Positions 33,901 through 41,882 of a stretch of DNA of 64,000 nt are shown here, piece by piece (position 1 is the stretch's first letter; each line of letters starts with the position of its first letter). The position numbers and the translations under genes were made by a program. Location: the NCBI GenBank assembly GCA_963698775.1, contig CAVOSE010000004.1, positions 1 through 64,000 of the forward strand, given 5' to 3'. The stretch comes from Thiohalocapsa sp963698775 (GTDB taxonomy: Bacteria; Pseudomonadota; Gammaproteobacteria; Chromatiales; Chromatiaceae). Under the pieces are notes generated by a model, which saw nothing but the letters and a program-made list of their open reading frames with translations, did not search any database and was not told the origin of the DNA.

Positions 33901-34306
33901 CGACGCCGGTGGCGTCCGGGCCGATGCGCGGCTGCACCCCGTCCGGCAGTTGCGAGGCGGCCTGGTTCAGATACTCCAGCACCCGCGAGCGCGCCCAGTA
34001 AAGGTCGGTGCCGTCGTCGAAGATGACATAGACATAGCTGTCGCCAAAGAAGCTGTAGCCACGCACGGCCTTGGCGCCGGGCACCGAAAGCATGGTAGTG
34101 GTGATCGGGTAGGTGACCTGTTCCTCCACCACCCGCGGCGACTGCCCCGGAAAGCTGGTCTTGACGATCACCTGCACATCGGACAGGTCGGGGATCGCGT
34201 CCAGCGGCGTTTGCTTTACCGAGACAATGCCCCAGCCGGTCAGCAGCACGGCGGCGATCAGCACCAGGAAGCGGTTCTTGATAGACCAGAGGATGACGCC
34301 GCTCAT
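30931..34306 (-). pseudogene. cusA: CusA-type heavy-metal RND efflux pump, one frameshift
   Basis: Starts SGVILWSIKNRFLVLIAAVL at 34306. Motifs of the HME-RND family are intact: GKTPLDAIPDLSDVQV-like KQTPLDAIPDLSDVQ, GAMVDAAIVMIENAHKHLE with the membrane acidic residue, LGSEFMPDLYEGDLMYMP and, late, FGVVMLVYLDNAL. Two reading frames meet near 32680 (TTIVLS to LLVLSLLIPLAG); one surplus base, perhaps a G, explains it. After the frameshift an insert of about 45 residues precedes LGSEFMP; part of it is encoded by a palindromic repeat. Total about 1,125 codons, with metal(I) export over both membranes as its family role. No cusC is nearby. Confidence 0.88.
32552..32576. repeat. Palindromic repeat inside cusA
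   Basis: GCTGGGG-TTCGTTCCTCA-CCCCAGC, followed by CTACGA, is the same kind of hairpin as the intergenic one at 46977-47001 (GCTGGGT-TTCGTTCCTCA-ACCCAGC, then CTACGG). It is translated as part of the non-conserved stretch VVGWGEERTPAKDA of the pump. Confidence 0.7.
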
Positions 34307-34444
34307 TGGGATGCTCCGAAGCCGCCGCCTTCAAGACAGGGCTCGAGAGCAACTTGAACGGGCGGTTGGAGGAATTGGTGGAACCGCTGCGCTTGTTCCA
34401 CCCTACCTGTTGCGCTGACGTCGGAGTCTTCAGTCGGGCGATGG

Positions 34445-34602
34445 ATGGTTCGACGAGGAACTACGAAACACGCGAAAGGCGCGAAAACGAGAACCAGGCA
34501 CAGCGAGTCTTGCGGGCAAGTGTCCGGCGCTATCGGAACAGCTGCCACGAGCGGTTCGCCCCGAAGCCCCTTTCGCGTGTTTCGCGTATTTCGTAGTTCA
34601 AT
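34445..34602. repeat. Inverted repeat between cusA and cusB
   Basis: GAACTACGAAACACGCGAAAGG at about 34459 is mirrored by CCCTTTCGCGTGTTTCGCGT...TTTCGTAGTTC at about 34567-34598. Similar ACACGAAA-type repeats are common between genes in gammaproteobacteria. The 320-base gap has no gene; the structure could weaken transcription from cusB into cusA. Confidence 0.6.
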
Positions 34603-34627
34603 ATTCCTGTTGTTACGGAACAATTCC

Positions 34628-35974
34628 TCAGTGATGTGCATGCGCGTCCCCTCCGCCCATCGCATCTGTTGGCTCGCCGCCGTCCCCGGCCATACGCATG
34701 AAACTCGCCCGCAGGCTGGACTCGGAGTCGATTAGGAACTGGCCGGAGACGACGATCTCGTCGCCTTCGTCGAGGCCGGACAGGATCTCCACCTCGCCGC
34801 GGCGCTGCATGCCGGTGACAACATCCACGGGCTGGAAGCGGTGCTCGCCGTCGTCCGCGGCAAGTAGGGTCACGACGCTCTCGCGCTCGCCAGTGACGAT
34901 CAGGGCCTCGGCCGGGATCTTCAGCACCTCGCGTTTGGGTCCGCCATAGATGATCACGTTGGCGAACATGTTCGGTTTCAGCACCAGCTCGGGGTTGTCG
35001 AAGACCAGCCGGACCTTCAGCGTGCGAGTCTGCGGGTCGAGCTCCGGGTAGAGATAATCGACCTTGCCTTCCCAGGTCTTGCCCGGTCGGGCCGGCACGG
35101 TCATCTCCGCGCTCAGGCCGGTGGCCAACCAGTCGATTTGGTGCTCAAAGATGTCCACCATCACCCAAACCTGACTCAGATCGGCGATGGTGAACATCTG
35201 GCTCGCCTTGGTCACGTACATGCCGTCGCGGGCCGTCATGTGCGTGACGATGCCGTCGATGGGCGCGCGCACCGGGATGCGATTGCGCGGCTCGCCGGTC
35301 TGCTCGATCTCGCGAATGACGTCGTCCGGCACATCCAGCAGGCGCAGGATGTTGCGCGCCTTGTCGGCGCTGATGCCGCGTTGGGCCTGGCCTTGACGTG
35401 CACCGCCACCGCCCCGCGATAGCAGAAAGTCGACCTGCGCCGACAAGATGTCCGGCGCATATAGCTCTGCCAAGCGCTGACCGCGTTTCACCGGTTCGCC
35501 CTCGGCGCGCAGGCTCAGGGTCTCGATCCAGCCGTCGGCACGCGGGTGCACATGCGCGAGGCGCTCCTCGTCGTAGGCGATGCGTCCCACCGTGCTGATG
35601 TACTTCCACAGCGTGCCGCGCTCCACCCGTGCCGTGCGCACCCCTAAGGTTTGTACCACCGCGGCCGTCAGCGACACCTGCGGATGTTTGCCGGTCATCG
35701 GGTCGAGCAGCTTCTCGACCAGATCCATGCCGCAGATCGGACAGCTGCCGGGCTCGTCCTTGACGATCTGCGGGTGCATCGGACAGACGTATTTGGGGTC
35801 GAGATGCTTGACGGCATGCGCTAGCGCAGTGTCCTGCGCCGCGTCGGCGATGCCCTCGGACGGTTGCGCATCCTGTTCCGTGCAGCCGGTGAGAAGCACC
35901 GCAATGATTAGGCTCAGCGTCAACAGGCCGGCACCGGGCCGACGGTAAACTCGGACGAAACTGAAGTTGGGCAT
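34628..35974 (-). CDS. cusB: CusB-type periplasmic adaptor with heavy-metal-binding domain
   Basis: 448 residues from the ATG at 35974, preceded by AGGAGGGGGCC. The N-terminus is a lipoprotein-like signal (LSLIIAVLLTGC). A heavy-metal-binding module follows (YVCPMHPQIVKDEPGSCPIC, GMDLV), then the lipoyl/barrel-sandwich hybrid and membrane-proximal domains (VRAPIDGIVTHM, DLSQVWVMVDIFEHQIDWL, LKIPAEALIVTGERESVV). A His-rich end (GGGDAHAHH) may also bind metal. It joins the pump in the inner membrane to an outer-membrane channel that is not encoded here. Confidence 0.93.
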   Translation of the reverse strand: MPNFSFVRVYRRPGAGLLTLSLIIAVLLTGCTEQDAQPSEGIADAAQDTALAHAVKHLDPKYVCPMHPQIVKDEPGSCPICGMDLVEKLLDPMTGKHPQVSLTAAVVQTLGVRTARVERGTLWKYISTVGRIAYDEERLAHVHPRADGWIETLSLRAEGEPVKRGQRLAELYAPDILSAQVDFLLSRGGGGARQGQAQRGISADKARNILRLLDVPDDVIREIEQTGEPRNRIPVRAPIDGIVTHMTARDGMYVTKASQMFTIADLSQVWVMVDIFEHQIDWLATGLSAEMTVPARPGKTWEGKVDYLYPELDPQTRTLKVRLVFDNPELVLKPNMFANVIIYGGPKREVLKIPAEALIVTGERESVVTLLAADDGEHRFQPVDVVTGMQRRGEVEILSGLDEGDEIVVSGQFLIDSESSLRASFMRMAGDGGEPTDAMGGGDAHAHH

Positions 35975-36097
35975 GGCCCCCTCCTGATGGCTTCGCGACC
36001 GGCATGGGGTCGCGCGGCCGGGCAGCAGAACGGAAGGTCGACGCACCAGCAGCGCGTCAAGACGACGCGGCCGACTCGGTACGCGACCAGGACGCGA

Positions 36098-36496
36098 TCA
36101 GGATGCGACGGCGATCGGGGGCTTTTTGGTCTGCTTCGGGGTGAAGCAGTAGAAGTGCAGCGCGGGCAAGGATTGCGCCTGAGCGTGCGAAGTTGTTGAT
36201 CCGATGGTCACGACGGGCACGGACGCCGCGAAATGCAGGCCAAGATTCAGCGCGCACTTGGGACAGTCCAGCAGACCGGCATCGGCCGGCATCGCTGTAG
36301 CCGTGTCGGTTGCGGCGGCAGCGGCGGCGACCTGGGCGCCATCGGCAGCGACGGAGACGTGGAACGGGCAGCCGCCAGACAGAGCGGCGTCACTGTCGTG
36401 TAGACAGCCAAGTGTCGACGCGGCGAACAGCTGCACCTGGAACAGCGCCAGGCACAGTGTCACGATCAGGCGTCGATGCTTTAATTGACCACGCAT
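36098..36496 (-). CDS. Secreted Cys/His-containing protein, DUF2946-like
   Basis: 132 residues from the ATG at 36496 (the frame is open further). Signal sequence RLIVTLCLALFQVQLFAAST, then GCLHDSD, GGCPFHVS and DCPKCALNLGLHF, and a basic end HFYCFTPKQTKKPP. Spacing and position before cusB are like the DUF2946/CopL-type proteins of copper operons. I infer a metal-related periplasmic role. It overlaps the 3' end of the PhoD-like gene by 16 bases, so the two are likely cotranscribed. Confidence 0.6.
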   Translation of the reverse strand: MRGQLKHRRLIVTLCLALFQVQLFAASTLGCLHDSDAALSGGCPFHVSVAADGAQVAAAAAATDTATAMPADAGLLDCPKCALNLGLHFAASVPVVTIGSTTSHAQAQSLPALHFYCFTPKQTKKPPIAVAS

Positions 36497-38322
36497 GCTT
36501 CGGTAGATTGGAGCAAGCGAGCATTGCTGCAAGGCTTCATGACCAAACCTGCAATGCGCGTGGTCGATGCCGGCGTCAGCCGCAAGCTGTAAAGCGGCTC
36601 GCCGTCGACGCCGCGCAAGGTCGCGGTCAGCTCGCCGGCGGTATCAATACGAAGCTCGCCAAAGCTGAACCATTTGCGCGCCTCGGCGTAATCGGTGACC
36701 GCGTCGCGGGACTCAGGCGCATGCAAAAACAGCCGCTCGGCACCCGGGTCGGGATCGAATTCGGCAATGCTGCCGATCCCGGCACTGAGGGGACCTGCAA
36801 CCAATTCATGCACAACGAACTCGGGCTGATCCGTACTGGGCTGGTAGCGGAAGGCAGCGCCGAAGTGCACATCGGCGCTGATGAACAGCAGTTTGTCCCG
36901 GCCGTTCGCGACGGCGTGCTGCAAGATACCCCGCAGTTCGTTCTCGAAACCGCCCTGGCCGTCGCGACTCGCCCAGCCGTCTCCCGCACCTTCAGTTGAC
37001 CAACCGGTCGGGATAGACAACGGCACGCTGGATGCGACGACAACCCAGGTGGCATCGGAGTCCGCAAGCCGCTGCTCAAGCCAGGTCAGTTGCTCGCGCC
37101 CGAGCATGGTTTTTGGCTGCCCCGGCGAGTCCAAGGCCGAACTGGCGTCGCGATATTGGCGCGTGTCGAGCAGCAGTAGTTCCAGGTGTTGACCCCAACG
37201 GAAGCTCCGATACAGGCGCTTGGGGGTAAGTGGGTTTTCGCCGACCGGGTTCTGCTCCAGCATCGCCGCAAGGCCAACCGGTAGCAGGTGCTCGCCGCGG
37301 CGATAGGGTAGTTCGTCGCGGGTGTCATGCAGCGGACCGACCTCGTTGAGCACCTCATGATCGTCCCAAACCGCATAGTAGGCGGTAGAGGCGAGCAGCC
37401 GGCGCAGACCGGGGTCGGCGCGGCTGTAGCGCCAGTGGGCCCGGAAGCCGTCCAGGTCGGTCGCCTGGCCGAAGCTCGCTGGGATCTGCGCGTTACCGTA
37501 GCGACCCACCGCATTGCAAAGGCCATCGGCGTAGATCATATCGCCGGCACCGATGAAAAGGTCTGGGGTTCGGTCGCGAATGGCGTTGAAGATTTCAAAT
37601 CCCTTTTCCGCATCACGGCAGACGTTTTGGCCGCCCAGGTCGGCACCCCAGGCGAGGCGAACCGGTGCCGCGGCGCCAGCGGCCGGCGCGGTCCGAAAGC
37701 TCCCAAGGGCCTGTTCGCCAACGGCGTCGGCGGCGGACTCACCCGCAATGCCGCCAGGGGCCGACTCGGCCATCGGATTGTCCGGGACAGCGAGTACCGC
37801 GCGCGAGTCTGCTTGTTGCTCAGCCGCCGCACCAGGTGCAAGCGGAGTGCCGATCGGTGCCTGCTCAGGTGTGCTCAGCACCGCGGCGCGCCAGCGCTGC
37901 ACACGGTCGGGCTCCAGACCGTCGACCTCGATCTTCGCCGTGAAGTCCGTTTCGGCGCCAACTGCGGTTTGAAAGCGCTGCGGCTGCTCGCCGCTGCCTT
38001 CCGGTCCTGCCAACTCCAGTAAGACGGTACCTGCCCGCTCCGCCTGCACCCAGAGCACCGCGGACTCGGCGGTCACGTCTCCGACGGCAATTACCGGCGC
38101 TGGCGCACGATCGAGGGAAATCAACGACTGCGCACGGTTCGGCGCCGACCAAAGAATCGCCAACACCGTGATAGGCGCTGCAATCAGCAATGCCTTGGCC
38201 GCGCTAGACACGAGGGCCTCCGATGGGACGCTGCCCAGTGATGGCGCCCATAACCTGACCACACGGCAGGCGACCCGTCGAACGGTCGTCAGGACCGCGC
38301 TCAACGGACACTGTCCGCACAA
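36481..38322 (-). CDS. PhoD-like metallophosphatase
   Basis: About 613 residues. After a hydrophobic N-terminal helix (KALLIAAPITVLAILWSA) and a fibronectin-like domain (AVGDVTAESAVLWVQAERAG) comes the PhoD phosphatase domain: LAWGADLGGQNVC, FIGAGDMIYADG, YYAVWDDHEVLNEVGP, LLLLDTRQYRD and FISADVHFGAAF. These carry the metal ligands of alkaline phosphatase D/phosphodiesterase. Residues 150-215 are a low-complexity Ala/Gly-rich linker. The ORF start at 38322 is a TTG and uncertain. Probably acts outside the inner membrane. Confidence 0.85.
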   Translation of the reverse strand: MCGQCPLSAVLTTVRRVACRVVRLWAPSLGSVPSEALVSSAAKALLIAAPITVLAILWSAPNRAQSLISLDRAPAPVIAVGDVTAESAVLWVQAERAGTVLLELAGPEGSGEQPQRFQTAVGAETDFTAKIEVDGLEPDRVQRWRAAVLSTPEQAPIGTPLAPGAAAEQQADSRAVLAVPDNPMAESAPGGIAGESAADAVGEQALGSFRTAPAAGAAAPVRLAWGADLGGQNVCRDAEKGFEIFNAIRDRTPDLFIGAGDMIYADGLCNAVGRYGNAQIPASFGQATDLDGFRAHWRYSRADPGLRRLLASTAYYAVWDDHEVLNEVGPLHDTRDELPYRRGEHLLPVGLAAMLEQNPVGENPLTPKRLYRSFRWGQHLELLLLDTRQYRDASSALDSPGQPKTMLGREQLTWLEQRLADSDATWVVVASSVPLSIPTGWSTEGAGDGWASRDGQGGFENELRGILQHAVANGRDKLLFISADVHFGAAFRYQPSTDQPEFVVHELVAGPLSAGIGSIAEFDPDPGAERLFLHAPESRDAVTDYAEARKWFSFGELRIDTAGELTATLRGVDGEPLYSLRLTPASTTRIAGLVMKPCSNARLLQSTEACVVN

Positions 38323-38774
38323 AAAGCTGTAAGCGAGGCCGGGGTCGGCCGGATAAGAGGTGATCCTGGGGGTGAATATGGCATGCTATAACACCGATAA
38401 GACTTCGCCATGAACCGCCGCTAGCGAGGCGCTGATCTGTTAGGGCTTCCCGTGCGGGGCAGGAGACACCACCATCATCAAGCGCCTAAGCGATTGAAAA
38501 TAAGGAAACATGAAAACCGCGTTTTCGTGTTCCGTCTGATTCTTGACCGGGATGGCGGATAAATCGACGTCTCCCTAGAGCCGAGCCGGGGGCCGTGTCG
38601 GCAGCAGCAGCGGATCTTGGCAAGACACGGGGGCTGCGAATTTCCCTCGCAAGGACGCCGCTCATGATGCACCATTTCGCGATTCACAGCGCGCCACACT
38701 TCGGGTGGATCGCTGCGTGCGTCTGTTCCGTCGGTCTACATCAGACCATGGCTTATCGACTTCGTTGGAAAAAC
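38323..38774. other. Intergenic region, no convincing gene
   Basis: A reading frame extends the cytochrome gene upstream to 38595 but has no signal-like start there. ATGGCATGCTATAACACCGATAAGAC at 38378 includes a TATAAC box that could be a promoter pointing right. Otherwise nothing recognised. Confidence 0.35.
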
Positions 38775-39197
38775 ATGCCAAGTAAGAACATCGCAACCGC
38801 CACCGCGGTAGCCTTCAGCGTGCTCATCAGCGCCCTCGTCACCGGCTGTGGCGCGCAGGACAGTGACACGTCTACCGGGCCGAAGATGCCCCGATTCGCC
38901 GACGCCGCACTCAACGAGGGGCGCTCGGTGTGGATGGGCACATGCCGCGCCTGTCATCTGCTCGGTGTCGCTGGCGCCCCGGCGGTAACCGACTACGCGA
39001 ACTGGGAGCCGCGCATCGCAAAGGGCATGCAGGCGCTCTATAAGGGACCCATCAACGGCATCAAGGGAAACGACGGCAAATACAAGATGCCACCACGCGC
39101 GGGTAACGATCGGCTATCGGATCGACAGATCGAACAGGCGGCGGACTACATGGTTGCGGCGGTGGAATACCTGCACCAACAGGCGCAACGCCCTTAG
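38775..39197 (+). CDS. c-type cytochrome lipoprotein, cytochrome c5-like
   Basis: 140 residues from the ATG at 38775 (38748 is possible). A lipobox is visible (SVLISALVTGC). The heme-binding motif CRACH lies at about residue 57 and a candidate axial Met in KYKMPPRAGNDRLSDRQI, a typical cytochrome c5 arrangement. It probably transfers electrons in the periplasm while held to the membrane. It stands alone between convergently oriented genes, so the redox partner is unknown. Confidence 0.85.
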   Translation: MPSKNIATATAVAFSVLISALVTGCGAQDSDTSTGPKMPRFADAALNEGRSVWMGTCRACHLLGVAGAPAVTDYANWEPRIAKGMQALYKGPINGIKGNDGKYKMPPRAGNDRLSDRQIEQAADYMVAAVEYLHQQAQRP

Positions 39198-39267
39198 GCG
39201 ATTTCTGTCAATCGCCTAAAGTACCGGCTGAACCGCCTGCCTCTCGCCCCGGCCTCGAGGCATGCGG

Positions 39268-39780
39268 CTACTTGAGCTGTTTCGGCCGGACGATGCCCAT
39301 CGCGGTAGCGCATCCGGCCTCAAGGTGCGACCAGTCGTCCGGCATCTCCAACCGCGCTAACGCGGCGGTCGGCATCAATTTCCCATCACTGGGTTCGTCG
39401 ACATCGTTGCCGGTCAGGAAGCGAACCAGCGTTTCGAGGCCCGGATTGTGGCCCACGAGCAGCACCGTGCCCGATCCGGGCGGCACGCGCGCCAGCACCT
39501 CAAGCAGACCAGCCAGATCTGACTCGTAGACACCCTGATCCCAAACAATACGTTTTTTCTTCAAATCCAACGATTTGCAGACCAGCAACGCCGTCTCTCG
39601 TGCACGCGCAGCTGGGGAACTGACAAAGTGGTCAGGGATCATGCCCTCGCGGTAGAGCCAGGCACCCACCAGCGGCGCATCCTTGCGGCCACGTTTGGCG
39701 AGGGGGCGATCGAAATCGTCCGCGGCGCCGCTATCCCAATCGGACTTAGCGTGGCGAAGCAGAAGCAACTCGCGAGACAT
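39268..39780 (-). CDS. sixA: Phosphohistidine phosphatase SixA
   Basis: About 170 residues from SRELLLLRHAKSDWDSG. The RHG/RHA catalytic motif of the histidine-phosphatase superfamily is at the N-terminus and the second His in TVLLVGHNPGLETLVRFL; RPLAKRGRKDAP and VSSPAARARETA are the other SixA blocks. SixA removes phosphate from HPt-type phosphohistidines. The ATG at 39780 is preferred to the ORF start at 39807. Confidence 0.92.
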   Translation of the reverse strand: MSRELLLLRHAKSDWDSGAADDFDRPLAKRGRKDAPLVGAWLYREGMIPDHFVSSPAARARETALLVCKSLDLKKKRIVWDQGVYESDLAGLLEVLARVPPGSGTVLLVGHNPGLETLVRFLTGNDVDEPSDGKLMPTAALARLEMPDDWSHLEAGCATAMGIVRPKQLK

Positions 39781-39912
39781 GCGGGAAAAAGGGTCTGAGT
39801 ATTGCAAACGGGATATCCGTCAGGTTTCCTGCCGACGAACGCAGATTTGTAACACAACAGTAACGCGAGCGAAACCGGCACCGATGCTGGTATAAGACTT
39901 TCCCGCAATCGC

Positions 39913-40794
39913 CTAACCCAGTTCCGACAGCAGACGATCGACCATCGTCTCGGCCTGAGAGCGGTAACCGCTGCCGAACAGATTCAGGTGATTGAGGATG
40001 TGGTAGAGATTGTAAAGGGTCTTGCGAGTCCGATAGCCGGCCTCGAGGGGCCAGGCAGCATCGTAGGCCGCGTAAAAGTTGGCGCCAAAGCCGCCGAACA
40101 GCTCCGTCATGGCAAGGTCCGCCTCGCGGTCGCCGTAGTAGCAGGCAGGATCGAAGATCACCGGGCTACCGTCGTCGGCGACACCCATGTTGCCGCCCCA
40201 CAAATCACCATGCAGCAACGATGGCCGCGGCGCGTGATCGAGCAGTGCCGGCAATCGCTCCAGCAGCAGGGCGCCGCGGTCCGCCAAACGGCCTCGATAG
40301 CCGTTGCGAGCGGCTAGATCGAGTTGAAAACCGAGGCGATGCCGTTGCCAAAACCTGACCCAGTTTCGATCCCGCTCATTGCGCTGCGGTGTCGAGCCGA
40401 TGGTATTGTCGCGATGCCAGCCGAAGTCTGCCGCGGTGGTTCGGTGCATGGCTGCGAGCCGCTCGCCGGCCAGCGCCCCGGAACGACCGCCGCCACCCCC
40501 AAGGGCAACATATTCCATCGCGATGAATGCCTGACCGTCGGCGATCCCGGTGCAGACGGGACGCGGCACGCGGATACTCGCGGTCTCGGCCATCGCCGCG
40601 AGGCCGTCGGACTCCGCCTCGAACATAGCCAGCAATGCCGGCTGATTGACCTTGACGAACCAGTGCTGGTCGCCGTCGGAAAGCACCAGGGCGCGATTGA
40701 TGCAGCCGCCGCCGACAGTGCGCGTCGCGCGCGGCAAAAATGGTTGACCGGTCGCGTCGGCGATCTGTCGGGCGATCTCCGGCTCGGTGCTCAA
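39913..40794 (-). CDS. Fructosamine/ketosamine-3-kinase family protein
   Basis: 293 residues with FN3K blocks: TVGGGCINRALVLSDGDQ, FVKVNQPALLAMFEAE with the ATP-binding Lys, PRPVCTGIADGQAFIAMEYV, SLLHGDLWGGNMGVADDGSP with the catalytic HGDLW, and FDPACYYGDREADLAMTELF. It phosphorylates sugar adducts on proteins or small molecules and so helps remove glycation. Single gene, intact, cytoplasmic. Confidence 0.92.
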   Translation of the reverse strand: MSTEPEIARQIADATGQPFLPRATRTVGGGCINRALVLSDGDQHWFVKVNQPALLAMFEAESDGLAAMAETASIRVPRPVCTGIADGQAFIAMEYVALGGGGGRSGALAGERLAAMHRTTAADFGWHRDNTIGSTPQRNERDRNWVRFWQRHRLGFQLDLAARNGYRGRLADRGALLLERLPALLDHAPRPSLLHGDLWGGNMGVADDGSPVIFDPACYYGDREADLAMTELFGGFGANFYAAYDAAWPLEAGYRTRKTLYNLYHILNHLNLFGSGYRSQAETMVDRLLSELG

Positions 40795-40866
40795 AAACGG
40801 TCTCCCGCGGGAAGGCTACAGTCGGCGATGCGTTCGAGGGGGCGGCCGCGGCGATCACGCAATGGC

Positions 40867-41463
40867 TCAGCCCTGCGCCATCCGCCGCAGCAGCGGGCTG
40901 GTACGAGGAAAGTGCGCACGCAGAAAGGCCATTTGATCAGACAACACATTGCGCCCCATCAGGTAAATGTACTCGGCGTGGGTCGGCGTGAACGGCACCG
41001 CCAGCAACAACATCCCGGCAGCCTCCGGCGTGCGACCTGCCTTGAAGTTGTTGCAGCGCACACAGGCGGTGACAACATTCGTCCATTGATCTTCGCCGCC
41101 CTTGCTGATGGGGCGCACATGGTCCCGCGACAGATGCCGCCCGGAGAATCGCCCACCGCAGTAAAGACAGAGATGGTCGTCACGCTGGAACAGCGTGCGA
41201 TTGGACAGCGGCGGGGCGTAGTCGTCATGGAGTTTATTCATCGCCCGATGGGTGCCATGGGTGGCGATGATGGAGTGGATTTCGAGCATGCTTTGTCGAC
41301 GTGTGGCGGCGTTGATTCCGCCACGCAGCCGGATAAGCGAGCTGCCACAGGTGTACGCGACCTGCCCCAGGAAGTAGAGTCTGGCGGCGGCCTTATAGTC
41401 GATCCATTCCAGCGGCATGCCCGCTAGATCGGTTCGCAAAACCTGTTGGCTCAGTGGAATCAT
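40867..41463 (-). CDS. HNH endonuclease
   Basis: 198 residues from the ATG at 41463. The HNH motif with a structural zinc site is clear: CLYCGGRFSGRHLSRDHVRP, ISKGGEDQWTNVVTACVRCN, then NFKAGRTPEAAGMLL. The N-terminal 90 residues (MPLEWIDYKAAARLYFLGQV, then RRQSMLEIHSIIATHG) are typical of the cyanobacterial/proteobacterial HNH group. The role (repair or mobile-element type) cannot be told. Confidence 0.88.
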   Translation of the reverse strand: MIPLSQQVLRTDLAGMPLEWIDYKAAARLYFLGQVAYTCGSSLIRLRGGINAATRRQSMLEIHSIIATHGTHRAMNKLHDDYAPPLSNRTLFQRDDHLCLYCGGRFSGRHLSRDHVRPISKGGEDQWTNVVTACVRCNNFKAGRTPEAAGMLLLAVPFTPTHAEYIYLMGRNVLSDQMAFLRAHFPRTSPLLRRMAQG

Positions 41464-41649
41464 CACTCGACACCCGGCAGGAGTTGGAGGCCATGATACA
41501 GGCTTGTCCTGCCTTTGCAAGATGGGCGCCAACTGAGTCAAAGTTTCGCCCCGACCACGGCTCGACGCCTTCTGGAGACGCACTCGCGCCCAGAGTTGTG
41601 CACATCGCGGAAAGATGCTGGAAAAGCGAATTCGTCGCATTGAACAAGT

Positions 41650-41693
41650 CTCGCAGCGAGACTGCCCTGCGGAATCAAACCATTGTTTATAAT
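41650..41693 (+). promoter_or_regulatory. Candidate promoter and palindrome upstream of priA
   Basis: In the 419-base gap before priA, an AT-rich island (41683-41731) contains TATAAT at 41688-41693 and, 25 bases before it, the palindrome TCTCGC-A-GCGAGA (41650-41662). No good -35 box is seen at 17 bases. A small AGAAAT...ATTTCT hairpin follows at 41703. Apart from this no gene lies in the gap. Confidence 0.35.
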
Positions 41694-41882
41694 AATTTTT
41701 TCAGAAATGATCAATTTCTGCTCAATTCAACCTAACCGTAACAACCAGGCCGCCTCGGGGGCTGTTCCAACGTCTTTTCCACTGCGTTATCCACAACCTC
41801 TGTGCACAAGCGGAGCAACCCCTGCTTTGAAGCGGACTTAAGGCATGTCAAGTCTGATCGGACAAACGGGCTCAGCCTGCGC

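Noticed and set aside
32405..34357. 650-residue open frame on the plus strand
   Set aside because: Antisense shadow of cusA with His/Asp/Gln-rich composition typical for the reverse frame of GC-rich genes.
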